Source: Bathynomus jamesi (Eukaryota; Arthropoda; Malacostraca; Isopoda; Cirolanidae). From it: a stretch of 64,000 bases of DNA. The notes beneath the pieces were generated by a model that saw nothing but the letters and a program-made list of their open reading frames with translations, made no database searches and was not told the origin of the DNA. Below, one piece after another: positions 1 through 11,145 of the stretch (the first letter of the stretch is position 1; each line of letters begins with the position of its first letter). The translations under genes and the position numbers were made by a program. Where the stretch lies: positions 656,001 to 720,000 of the forward strand of contig JAJOZX010001565.1 of assembly GCA_023014485.1 (NCBI GenBank), read 5' to 3'.

Positions 1-1826
1 CGGGTGGCAAGCCTCTGCAAGGGGAACCCTAAGGAGTTCTTCAGTTATGTTAATAGTAGAAAGCCCATTAGAAGTATGATAGGTCCGTTAAAGGACCGAA
101 GCAGCGTTCTGCGGACCTCCGACGCGAACATCGCCAATATGCTTAATGAGTACTTTTCGGGAGTGTTCACCAGGGAGAACACCCGCGTCATCCCCGAGCC
201 AGGCGTCAGGCACGAAGGTGCTGGCCTGGATAGTGTTCGATGTACCGCGAGAGTCGTTGCCGATAGAATAGACAAACTGAGCGCGTTTAAGGCTCCTGGG
301 CCAGACCAGTTTCTCCCCAGAGTGTTGCGGGAGGTGCGCGACAGTCTTCAACAAATCGTTGGAGACGGGCCAGGTGCCTGGTGACTGGAGGGAAGTCAAC
401 GTGACCCCTATCTTTAAGAAAGGGGACCACGAAAGTCCAGGGAACTATCGTCCCATTACTCTCACTTCAGTTGTAGGTAAATTATTAGAGGGGATAATAG
501 CGGATAGGATCGTTGACCATTTGGATTCCTACAAGCTGCTTGGGGACTCCCAACATGGGTTTAGACGGCACAGGTCGTGTCTCACCAACTTGCTCGAGTT
601 TTTCCACGTCATGTTGAGTGAGTATGATAAGAGTAGGGCGATTGATATACTTTATCTCGACTTTCAGAAAGCCTTTGATAAGGTACCTCACCGCCGGCTA
701 ATGGCGAAAGTGCGCGCGCTGGGTATCGGTGGGGAAGTAGGTAGGTGGATTGAAAACTGGCTGAAGAATAGGCGGCAGAGGGTTGTAATTAAAGAGGCTA
801 GTTCGGGTTGGGCCTCGGTCACTAGCGGGGTTCCTCAGGGTTCCGTTTTGGGACCGCTGTTGTTTATCATTTACATAAATGATATCGACGGTGGCATCGT
901 CAGTCGGATCGCCAAATTCGCTGATGACACCAAGCTTGGGGCCAATGTTGGGACGCCGGAGGCGATCGAGCAACTGCGTGCGGACCTAGGTAGGATAGGA
1001 GAGTGTTCCGAAAAATGGCAAATGCCGTTTAACTTGGGTAAATGCAAGGTGATGCACATTGACTACGCCAATCCCAAGTCGGACTACTCGATGTTAGGGA
1101 GTAATATCGAGGCGACTGATTTGGAAAAGGACTTGGGTGTGCTAATTAGCAGCGACCTTAAGTTTACGAAACAGTGCCAGTGCGTAGAGGTGGAAAAGAA
1201 AGCCCAGAAGCTGTTGGGTTATATCAGGAGGCAATTTCAGTTTCGGAACAAGGAGATTGTGCTCTCTCTGTACAATTCCCTGGTTCGGCCGCACCTGGAG
1301 TATGCTGTGCAGTTCTGGTCGCCCACCCTCAGGAAAGATATTGAGAGGCTGGAGCGAGTGCAGGCGAGGGCCACAAAGTTAATCCCTTCCGTTAGGCATA
1401 TGGGCTACAATCGACGCTTAAGCGCCCTGAACTTGTTTTCGCTGGAAACTCGGAGGCTGCGCGGTCAACTGATCGAGGTTTTCAAGCTCTTACGCTGGTT
1501 CAACGATGTCGATTTTAGAAGCATGTTTAGTTTAAATGATAACCCAACTCGCAACAATGGTTGGAAGTTGGATTTGAAACGGTTTAGGACTAGTGTGTGT
1601 GGGAATTACTTTACGTATAAGATCTGTGATACGTGGAACAGGTTACCTTCAGAAGTTGTGAACAGTTCCTCTGTGGATCACTTCAAGAAAAGGTTACATC
1701 AAATCTTGCACACTATTTGAGGGTGTAGAAAATTTTCCCTGGCACCTGTTGCCATTGGTACCTCCTCGGTATGGGCCGCAAGGCCTTTTGAGGTACTTCT
1801 TTTCCTTGTAACTCCTTGTAACTCTC
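1..1826 (+). pseudogene. LINE family A (CR1-like) ORF2, reverse transcriptase part and 3' UTR
   Basis: Non-LTR reverse transcriptase, cut at its 5' side by the window edge. The frame from base 4 carries the linker before the RT domain. At about 360 the reading shifts by one frame and stays open to 1720. Visible RT motifs are NYRPITLTSVVGKLLE, YLDFQKAFDKVPH, SGVPQGSVLGPLL and the catalytic FADDTKLG box, followed by a long C-terminal region ending at the stop at 1720. Bases 1721 to about 1826 are a short 3' UTR with a repeated CCTTGTAACT. The same family, in reverse, occurs at 4647-9060. The endonuclease lies outside the window. The single frameshift makes this copy unable to produce a full protein as read. 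Assignment to CR1/L2-like elements is from motif style, not phylogeny. Confidence 0.85.
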
Positions 1827-4646
1827 TCTCCCGGAGGATCATAGGGCAACGAAACAAGCGATATCGAAGGAAAACGAACTTAAAATGAACAAGGGGCAAC
1901 GAAAAACAAAGAACATAAATATTGTCCTCGCTAATATTCAAGGAATAAGACCAAACCAATCACTCAACAAAGTTTCGTACCTGAAAGGATTTATGAACGA
2001 AACAAAGGCGGACATCGCATGCCTCACAGAAACTTATCTTAGGGATTGCCAAGGAAATTGTGAAAACTGCGAAAATTGTATTGATAAGAAAGAGATAAAT
2101 ATAGAGGGCTTCAACTTACTAAGAACCGATAGAATAACGAGACGTAAAGGTGGCTGTGCATGAAGGTCCTATGACAGAGACGATAATAAGTAAATCAAAC
2201 AGCTTTGTGGAACTCCTAGCAGTGAAAATAGAAAAACTAAACGTGATGCTAATAGTCATCTACAGACCTCCAAACACCCGAACCGAAAAATTCTCGGAGG
2301 CCATTGATGACATCAGGACGCTAATAAAGGACATAAACCCTCCATTCCCCAATATAATGATCTGCGGTGACTTTAACTTCCCAGTTATAAAATACAAAAG
2401 GGTGGATAGGAATATATATATATATATATACATCAGGACAAGGGGGGCACAAGAGAAGACCAGGAGCAAGCAAAAATGTTGATGGCTCTCACAAATGAGT
2501 TTATGCTGACACAGACAGGAGATAACAGAAAATACCAGAAAAAATAAATGCCTAGATCTGGTATTCAGGAATAACACGAAAGTGATTGCTGATATAAAAG
2601 TAACCCCAACGATTATCTCAGACCACAACTTAATCGAGATATCAACAAATCTGACGACAACATTAAAAGACAATACACATATTGAGGAAAGAAGCAAATT
2701 TGGGGCCTTTAACTTAAACTCCAAGACTATAAATTGGGAAGCAATGAGATCGTACATGGCCCAAATAGAGTGGAGAACAGTTTGAGAGAATAAAACAACT
2801 GAAGAAATGCTAACAACCTTGGAAGAAAAAACGCTGAGCATTTTAAAAAAATATGCTCCGAAATCACAGCCAAAAGGAAAGAGGAGCTGGAGAGAGAGGC
2901 AAAAGAGAAGAATATCCCATAAAAGAAAGAGAGTGGAGGCGAAAGTAATAGAAGAAAGTAATAGAAAGTAATACAGTAGAAGAAAAACTGGAAGGTATCG
3001 ATAGGGAAATACAAGCTCTGATTAAGGACCATACAGAGAGGGAAGAGGAAAAGGCGGTAGAAGCAATAAAGGAAAATCCAAAGTACTTCTATAGCTATGC
3101 GAAAAGGAAAACAAAAACGCGCACCGCTATTGGGCACTTAAGGAAGAGAAATAATGAACTAACGGACGATCCAAAAGAAATAGCTGAAACATTGAGAGCT
3201 CAGTACCACAAAAAGTGACAAAGCGATACCTGACGTAGATGCATTCTTTGAAGAGAAATTGCAAGGAGAGTGTATAACAGACTTTGATTTTACCCCAGAA
3301 TATGTAGCGAGAGCTATAGGACAAATGAAACCACATTCAGCTGCAGGTTCGGACAATTGGAACGCATTATTGATTAAAAACTGTAAAAATGAAATAGCTA
3401 CACCTTTATACTGGATATGGAGAAGATCCGAGCATCTTGAAAAGAGCAAACATTGTCCTTATATATAAAGGAGGGGACAAATCTCAAGCAAAGAACTATA
3501 GACCAGTGTCAATGACGTCCCACCTCACCAAAATATTTGAAAGAATAGTTAAAGAGAAAATTTATGATTTCTTGGAGACACTGGAAAGATTCAACGAAAA
3601 TCAGCACGGATTCCGATCAGGTAGATCATGCCTATCACAACTAATAGAACTACAGCAATATCCTAGATGCACTGGAAGGCAGTGACAAGTACGATGTCAT
3701 ATACAAAGATTTTGCTAAAGCTTTCGACAAATGTGATCACGGTATAATAGCACATAAAATGAAATATATGGAAATAACAAGCAAAGTGGGAAAATGGATC
3801 TATAACTTCCTCAGAGAACGTCTACAGGTCGTCAAAATTCAAGATATATCATCAGAATCGGAAGTACGCAGCTCAGTACCACAAGGGACAGTACAGGCCC
3901 CACTCCTGTTCATTATCATGGTAACAGACACAGACAGCGGAGTAAACAGCAACAGTATAGTAACATCCTTTGCAGGCGATACAAAGACCAGCAGAAAAAT
4001 TAGCAATGTAAATGAAGTGGAGGCCTTGCAGAGGGACACGAACAAAATATACAAATGGTCAGAAGACAACAACATGACATTTAACACCGAGAAATTTCAG
4101 CTCTTGAGATATGGTAGAAAAGAGGAACTAAAACAGACTGCATATTATACTCCAGATAGACAGGAAATTCAGAGAAGCACGAAAGTGATCGATCTGGGGG
4201 TAATAATGACCGATGATGTAAAATTCGAAACACAAAATCAGATAGCGATAAACAAAGCAAAAAGAGTCGCGGGACAGGTACTAAGAACGTTCAAAAGAAG
4301 GGGCAGGACAGTAATGATTCCCCTGCTAAAAACACTGATTACACCAAAACTTGAATACTGCTCAGTTTTCACGTCCCCACACAAAAAGGAAGAAACTAAT
4401 AAACTAGAAGAAATGCAGAGACATTTCACAGCCAAGATTGATGGCTACAAAGAACTCAACTATTGGGAAAGACTACGTAAACTAAATCTGTACTCCCTGG
4501 AAAAAAGAAGAGAGAGGTACACCATAATCTACATATGGAAAATGATCGAAAAACTGGTACCAAACCTAAAACTAAACCCAATTACCATTCAAACAACACT
4601 GAAAAATAGGAAAGGCAGAATATGTAGTGTTCCCAAATTGAAGGCC
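1827..4646 (+). pseudogene. LINE family B copy 1, ORF2 (endonuclease plus reverse transcriptase), decayed
   Basis: Decayed copy of a second LINE family also present at 30604-34430 and 47677-48863. It begins with the apurinic endonuclease domain (ANIQGIRPNQ, CLTETYL, then YRPPNT and CGDFNFP in a shifted frame near 2260-2390). A (TA)n tract at about 2412-2430 breaks the endonuclease. RT blocks follow in several frames: NYRPVSMTSHLTKIFERIV (3490-3550), NQHGFRSGRSCLSQL, the palm motif FAGDTK (FADD changed to FAGD, so the second catalytic aspartate position is altered), and the C-terminal domain to about 4640. At least five frame changes are needed to read it through. It ends abruptly at about 4646 against a family A LINE in opposite orientation. 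The 5' end, with ORF1, is missing. Confidence 0.85.
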
Positions 4647-6565
4647 CAATACAGAACCCTGAGGAACGCCACTCGCTACATTAGCCCAACACGACTCCGC
4701 TCCATCAACGACCACCTTCTGTTTCCTACCTCGCAACCACTCTTCTATCCAATTTATTACTACACCCCTGATTCCATGAGCCTTAGTTTTTTCAATGAGT
4801 CTTTTGTGCGGTACGGTGTCAAACGCTTTTTGAAAATCTAAATACATTACATCAACCGCCCGATGACAATCGTAAACGTCAACCACGCTTTGAAAAAATT
4901 CTAAAAGATTAGTTAAGCGAGATTTGTTTCGCCTAAAACCGTGCTGCGTATTTCTAACTAGTTTATGCAATTCTAAGTGTTTGACTATACGATCCCTAAT
5001 TATTGATTCCAGCAGCTTACCTACAACAGACGTTAAACTGATTGGCCTATAATTTCCCGCCGTACCTTTATCGCCTTTCTTAAAGATAGGTGTTACGTTT
5101 GCTAACTTGAAATTATCTGGTACGCACCCCTCAGAAATAGACGCATTAAAAATCTTTGTTAGCGGCACAACAATGCTATTTTTTAATTCTTTTAGTTGTA
5201 TGGGATATATGGAATCCGGCCCCGGTGATTTACGCGTTTTCATTTTATCAATATAGCGCATTACCTTCCTTTCACTAACCACAATATTATCCAAAATATT
5301 ACCATCATTAAAAGGTATTATGTCTATGACCGTAGGGATATTCGTTACATCTTCTATAGTAGAAACTGACGTAAAGAATTCGTTTAGCAAGGTAGCCATT
5401 TCCTCGTTTCTAGAAACTAGATCTCCGTTAGCATTTTTCAACGGCCCCAAGACACTTTTTACTGGATTTCTATTGTTGACGTATTGAAAGAATCGCATGG
5501 GGTTTTCGTTACCATCACGAGCTATGGAGACTTCAAATTCGCGCTTGGACTTTTTTATTACACTTTCCACTTCACGCCTTAGAGAAATGTAGTTGTTTCG
5601 TAACCACAAATTGTCTTTATCGCACTTATGTAGCCTATAAGCCCTATCTCTACTCTTTATAATGTCTCCTATTCTAGAAGTAAACCACAAGGGCTTGTTA
5701 TTTACTTTCGCACGCTTAATTTTGTACGGTACACATTCCTCATTTATAGTCCTAAATACTGTTTCAAACGATTCCCACATTAGTTTTGCGTTGGAGTTCC
5801 CCATTACGTTTTCCCAATTGACGTGTGACAATTTATTTCGAAATTTACAAAAGTCTGCGTGCAGGAAGTTGGGAATTTTAGTCGAGTTAGCTGGTTTCGA
5901 GTGACTTACTGAGAGGACAAACTCTACCATATTGTGATCGCTATTGCTTAACGGTTCTTTTACTTGAAGATCAGTAATTAGCCTATCATCCGTAGTTATT
6001 ACTAAATCTAAAATACTGTCCAACCTCGTAGGTTCCCCAACCTTTTAAATAAGAAAGCTATCCTCGAGAAAATTAACTAAACGATTACCTTCCGCGTCTC
6101 CCTGCATTGTATCGTAATTCACGTTGGCGCAATTAAAGTCACCCATAACTAAAGCCTGCTCACTACCTATTATTCTCTTTAGTTCACGATATAACGCTTC
6201 GTCCGTATCAGCTGTTTCATTAGGGGGCCTATATATAACCGCAACAACAAGTTTGAAATCGTTCAATTTAAGTTCTGCTATGCTATAATCGAATCTATTG
6301 GTTCTGGAATTGTGTGCTTTACCTCTATAATGTTCGCACTATTATCTTTGATATACAACATAACACCGTCTCCTCGCCTACCTATTGTGTTTTTAACAAA
6401 AAGTCTATAACCTCTAATTTGATACTCCCCTACAAAGTCACGTGTTTCAATGTTAAGCCATGATTCATTTATCGCAATTAAATCATAGTCTTTGCAAGCA
6501 ATTAAAGAAAAAAATTCGTTTATTTTATTTCGTAGGCTACGAGCATTTAAGGATAGAACCTTCAA
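4647..6565 (-). pseudogene. LINE family A copy 2, ORF2 with 3' half deleted
   Basis: Minus-strand copy of the CR1-like family. The endonuclease starts at 6565 (MKVLSLNARSLRNKINEFF, then DLIAINESWL) and continues in a shifted frame at 6266-6045 (YRPPNE, VMGDFNCANVNYD). From 6023 a 460-residue stretch covers the endonuclease end (SDHNMVEF) and RT fingers and palm (NYRPISLTSVVGKLLE, YLDFQKAFDTVPH, ASGVPQGSVLG). The RT stops exactly after VLG at about 4647, where the sequence changes to the family B LINE. The FADD box and everything after it are absent, so this is a deletion junction rather than simple decay. Two frame breaks occur in the endonuclease. Confidence 0.85.
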
Positions 6566-6930
6566 ATTGTTTGTAATTGCGACACCTTCGCGAGCGCAGG
6601 GGAAATTTGTGAAATTTACGCTGGGACCGTTCGAGTTACGGCAGCCTGAAAAGTAGAGACAGTATTATGAAATAGTCTTCCTAAGCGCGCAGCTCCAACG
6701 TCATTAAGATGAAGTCCATCTCAGAGGAAAAAGTCCCTCCTGCCGTAGAAACTTTCCAAAAATTAGCAAAATGCACTCCTTCCTGTTGGCAAAGAGAATT
6801 TAGGTTATTGTTAATATAGGTCGCCTTGCTGTAGAAATCGTTACGTTGGATAATTCGAGGAAGTATACCTGTTAAAACAATCTTACAGTATTAGTTTTCT
6901 CCTTTCGTCGCTCTAGTAAGTCCCTGTAAC

Positions 6931-8476
6931 CAGTGATGGGCAGTATCTAGATACATGTATCGCCGATACGTATCGATCGATACTTTAGTATCGGTATCGG
7001 TATCGCTTTAGCTACTTGACAAAAGTATCGATTTATCGGTATCGCTAAGGTCAATTTTCTTAAATGTATCGAAAAAAATCGATACTTCGATACATCGATA
7101 CATTAATAAGAATTTTTTAATATTTAAATAGATGTTATAATATGACACTACTGAGTTATATTTATGAATATACATAAATAATAATATCATTAAATATTTA
7201 TTTAATGACAGTACTACTCTACTGGTCACGTCACAAAGTACGGCGCAACGTTTAAACACGTTTGTACTTGTGTTATTGAGATTAATTAACCATAATATAG
7301 AAACGCTCATAATATAGAAACGCTCATATAATATAGAAACGCTCATTGGTGTTGCAATGAAACAATGCAAATGAAACAATGAAACAACTAGGACTGCCAA
7401 CATTTCGTGAAAATGAGCTTGATTTTCTCCAGGAATACCTAACCGTACTACAACCCATTGCAACAGCACTTGATAGGTTGCAGTACGACAAAGAATGTTT
7501 TTACGGTTGCCTGCTTCCGACATTGTTAGCTGTAGAGAAGAAGCTAGAGCGTTTGAATTCGGAGGCATTGCGTCATTGTCAGCCACTTCTCAATGCAGTC
7601 ACAGTAGGGTTCACTAAGCGGTTTGAAAAGTTTCTGTGCCTTGATGCGTCGCATGAGTGTAAAGCAGCAATACTGGCATCGTCTTCAAATCCTCTGTTCA
7701 AGTTAAAGTGGATGACAATAAAAGGCAAATTTAATACTAACATTGTCAAAAAGAGGGTTCAAGAAATGTTGGTTAATGCTGTTAAGAGCCTCAGCGAGCA
7801 GACCCCCCAGCAACAACTAAGTGATGCTGCATCTGACGGAAGTGCATATGATTTCTTCTGTTATGAGTCTGCTTCCACTAATGTCTCTGCAACCCAAGAT
7901 TCCACTGAGATGGAAGTTTTACAGTATCTGGGTGACGGAAGTCATTCTCTCCAATCTCTGAGGCAGTACCCAGGAATTCTACGGGTCTTCCTGAAGTATA
8001 ACACACCACTACCATCCTCTGCTCCTGTAGAACGGTTGTTTAGTTTGGCTGGTCACATTCACGCTCCAAAAAGGAATAGACTGTCTGACCAGATGATTAG
8101 CCAGCTGGTATTTTTGAAGGGTAATAGTAATTACTTTTAATTGTTAGTGTAATATTTTCAGTCATTCATGTATCCTACAAAATTAAAACATACTTTCATT
8201 AAATAAAGCAATTGTTTTTATTTACATCTATAAAACCCATTAAAATGTCGTTGATTTTACTTACAGTGCGTACAAATTACTAGTATAAACAATAATATCT
8301 AATACCTACATATTAAATGAATAATTATAAAAATGTACCGGCGATGCATGTATCGGTATCGGTATCGCTTAAGACATCTAGAAAGTATCGGCGTATTGGT
8401 ATCGCCTAAGACGTTCTTCATGTATCGATGTATCGGTATCGCTTTAGCGATTTTCATGTATCGATGCCCATCACTG
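6931..8476 (+). mobile_element. hAT transposon 'a' with 8-bp TSD CCTGTAAC
   Basis: Terminal inverted repeats CAGTGATGGGCA are perfect over 12 bp (6931-6942 and 8465-8476). The flanking octamer CCTGTAAC occurs at 6923-6930 and 8477-8484, a clear hAT target-site duplication. Both subterminal regions are full of short TATCGGTATCG-type repeats, likely transposase binding sites. The element is 1,546 bp, shorter than autonomous hATs, and holds only the C-terminal part of a transposase. It sits inside ORF1 of a LINE, so it is younger than that LINE copy. Confidence 0.93.
7379..8140 (+). pseudogene. hAT transposase, C-terminal part with dimerisation domain
   Basis: A 253-residue open frame matching the last third of a hAT transposase. 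The end carries the hATC dimerisation signature PSSAPVERLFSLAG followed by KRNRLSDQMISQLVFLKGN. The region before is acidic and serine-rich. There is no BED zinc finger and no DDE catalytic core, so the protein cannot transpose by itself. The upstream 7080-7378 is AT-rich and not coding. The ORF is uninterrupted, which may mean that the internal deletion is recent or that the truncated form is still expressed. That second option is inference. Confidence 0.85.
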
Positions 8477-9046
8477 CCTGTAACTAGCCAGCAGTTCTTT
8501 CGATCTAGAATTTAAAACGTTATTAGTACCGACATGAATAACATACGTTGTGTACTCGGCGGTACCGTCTGTAAAATGGTCAACACTATTAATTATATCC
8601 TCCACCCTTGCACCAGGGTAGCAGTAACGGCGCCTACGACGAGGGTTTCTCCCACAGAATTCCTCGAACTGCCCTCGAACAATGGAATCGCCAACGAGTC
8701 GTATTTCCGGTTCATCAGCATCTTCGAAACCTAAAACAGAAAACTTATTGCTTGTTATTACTGGTAGACAAGTCTTAGGTTTTCTCAATGGTGCTTCATT
8801 ACGCACTCGAACGAAGGGTTGGGAACTAGGGGAAGAGAGAGGGCTATTAATACTATTTATATTTTTAGTAGAAACTGATGCAGGAGGGGTCGTAACTGGA
8901 GTCTCAAGGGATTCCAATTTTTCCGTCAGGAGCATCACGCTTTCTTCAAGCCTCACCCTGGCCTCCCTCTCACATTCTAACTCGTTCTTCAGGACTTTCA
9001 TGCTTGAGCACCACCTGCAAACTAACTGTTCATTATTATTAGCCAT

Positions 9047-9720
9047 TGTAAACGCGTAAGCGGCAAATTTCCCTTCACAGCGACTGCAAGTACTTTACGG
9101 GGGTACCATGCTTTTAATTAGTTAAAAAAAAAACACAAAAACGAGCGTTTGGAAATTAATAAATTACAACGTAGGTCTACCGCGTGCTTATTGCGCCGTC
9201 ACCTGCGAAAACCCGCAAAAATGTTCTTGAAACGCAGAAACATGTTCTTGTAACACAATTTTATGCTAAATGAATATATAATTAAGCTACTGACGAAAGA
9301 TTTGTTAAAGAAAAAGTATTAAATGAAACTTATCTGTCCGCTATTCGACCGACTTAATTCCTTTTTCCCCACGGTGGGTAACTACACTCTACCTGACCTC
9401 CCGGAGGAAGGGAAAATGAACCTTAAGAAACCTCGTTTCAGATAGATTTCAAAAACAAAAAAGCCAAACCAAGGGAATTTCAACCTTATGAAACCTCGTG
9501 TAGTAATAGATTCGGGAAACAAACAAGGCACTAGCCTTGGTTTAGTCAAGTAATATAGTAATGAATAAAGTCAATAAATGAAATATATTCGTTAATGAAT
9601 GATTGTAACACTAAATAATTTATTTAAGAATGCACCAAACACTATTTTTTTTAGACACTTGAACGAAAACCACTTATTCAATTGGTAACACTGGACACTC
9701 GATAAAACACGTCCGTGTGT
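9047..9720 (-). other. Probable 5' UTR of LINE family A plus AT-rich flank
   Basis: No coding frame is visible. A roughly 60-bp direct repeat is present: the unit with AACCTTAAGAAACCTCG near 9420-9436 recurs as AACCTTATGAAACCTCG near 9483-9499. Position just upstream of the family A ORF1 suggests a LINE 5' UTR or promoter with tandem subrepeats. The boundary with flanking DNA cannot be seen. Confidence 0.4.
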
Positions 9721-9721
9721 G

Positions 9722-9740
9722 TGTATATATAATATATATA

Positions 9741-9789
<49 letters not shown>

Positions 9790-9806
9790 TATATATATAT
9801 ATATAT
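9722..9806. repeat. (TA)n microsatellite left of MITE
   Basis: Nearly pure TA dinucleotide repeat, preceded by a short GT run. It continues on the other side of the MITE at 10030-10103, so the MITE probably landed inside one microsatellite. Confidence 0.9.
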
Positions 9807-10027
9807 AGGGTGAACCAAATGTAGGTGGACAGTAAATGATAACGTTTATTTTGAGAATACATATTTAATTTTTTGTATACTATAATACAAAATAAAATTT
9901 AAATAAATTTAGTTATAATATTTAATATAATAAAACACAAACACCATAGTTATAATGAACACCATAGTTATAATATAATATAACACAAACCGTATTCAAC
10001 CTACTGTCCACCTACTTTTGGTTCACC

Positions 10028-10029
<2 letters not shown>
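9807..10029. mobile_element. 223-bp MITE with 28-bp TIRs inside a (TA)n tract
   Basis: The ends are inverted copies: GGTGAACCAAA(T/A)GTAGG and the following GTGGACAGTA pair over 28 bp with two mismatches (9807-9834 and 10002-10029). There is no coding capacity. The interior is AT-rich with a short direct repeat, CACCATAGTTATAAT. The TA flanks fit a Tc1/mariner-type MITE, but the target dinucleotide cannot be distinguished from the surrounding TA repeat. Confidence 0.85.

Positions 10030-10103
<74 letters not shown>
10030..10103. repeat. (TA)n microsatellite right of MITE
   Basis: About 70 bp of TA repeat, then immediately the endonuclease region of a LINE (IMGDFNAHV). The LINE is therefore 5'-truncated at, or inserted next to, the microsatellite. 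Confidence 0.9.
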
Positions 10104-10107
<4 letters not shown>

Positions 10108-11145
10108 AATAATGGGGGACTTTAACGCGCATGTGAACTCGGAATTCTTTGTAGAATTGGGTAACATGTGCGAGTCGGCTAATTTAAGTATAAGTGATGT
10201 AGATGTATTAGGGGTAACCAGTGGTAATTTTACATACGTTAGTGGTATGAGTGGATTGATCATTGTCTCACTAATAATAATATAAAGGATCGAATTGTTA
10301 GAGTTCATATTCTGCATGATTTCCTTCTTTCTGATCATAGACCATTAGAAATATTAATTAACTTTACCAATTTATGCGCAACACGACTTAACAAGAACTC
10401 AATAAGTAAGAACAATCGCGTCAATTGGTCCAATGTTAATATGCAACAGAGAATAGAATACAAAGACAGAACAAGTCACCACTTTAATAATTTAGAAATT
10501 TTGCATCTTGCCTGTAGTAATCCTTACTCAAATGATTCTCACTGTAAACTCATAGATAGGTATTATAGTAAGATAATATCCCTGTTAAGAGAAGCAGGAA
10601 GCCCCCTGATTATATCTTACAACTATCATACTAAGATTATTCCTGCATGGAATGATTTTATTGTTCCCCTGAAGAGGGAATCGAAAGACGCCTATGATTT
10701 GTGGTGCTTTCGTGGTAGACCCAGATTAGGACCAGTATACATAAATATGTGTAGAAGTAGGGGTTAGTATAAGGCGGCCATAAGACGAAGTAAACAGGAA
10801 GAAGAGTCTATTCGAGCATCAAAAGCCTGTGAAGCTCGCATAAATAACGATAATAACAAATTTTGGAAATTTGTTAAGAATCAAACGGGTGTCAAAAATG
10901 TCCTCCCTCCGACAATCGATGGGGTGTCGGGGGAGGATGAAATTGCAAAGCTGTGGAAAAAACCACTACTCTAACATTCTTAACAGTGTGACCTGTGCAT
11001 CTATGTACTTAAAAAAATAATATCTAAATACATTGACAGTAATTCAACTATTTATAGCTGTTTCCTAGATATAAGTAAGGCATATGATAGGGTGAACCAC
11101 AATATTTTATTTGCAAAACTAGAAGACAGGAAGGTTCTTCCGTAC
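10104..11145 (+). pseudogene. LINE family C copy 1, 5' segment (endonuclease and start of RT)
   Basis: Decayed non-LTR retrotransposon. The end of the endonuclease (IMGDFNAHVNSEF, then SDHRPLE out of frame) is followed by a linker with KFWKFVKNQTG and the RT start (CFLDISKAYDRVNHNILFAKL). It is cut at 11145 by the 3.16-kb DNA transposon. Reading resumes exactly at 14313 after removal of that transposon and one copy of GTAC. Several frameshifts and stops are present. Confidence 0.8.

Larger units (their letters stand above)
6640..9046 (-). pseudogene. LINE family A ORF1 (coiled coil plus SGNH-hydrolase-like), split by a hAT transposon
   Basis: First ORF of the family A LINE. From the ATG at 9046 the protein has an N-terminal CRWC motif, a heptad-rich coiled coil (about residues 18-50), a serine/threonine-rich linker, then an SGNH/GDSL esterase-like domain with VGDSIVRGQF (block I) and HVGTNNVLN (block III). 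The reading is interrupted at 8485 by the hAT at 6931-8476. The remaining part lies at 6922-6640 and includes a block V-like DGLHLNDVGAARLG, read in one frame with a TGA just before it. ORF1 proteins with esterase domains are known in CR1-type LINEs, where they probably help bind RNA or membranes. The copy is inactive because of the insertion and at least one nonsense change. Confidence 0.8.

Noticed and set aside
4572..4646. C-terminal extension of the minus-strand LINE protein
   Set aside because: These residues translate the antisense of another LINE past the deletion junction.
10012..10338. 108-aa ORFs with long IY repeats
   Set aside because: Translated (TA)n microsatellite. The part after it belongs to a LINE endonuclease.
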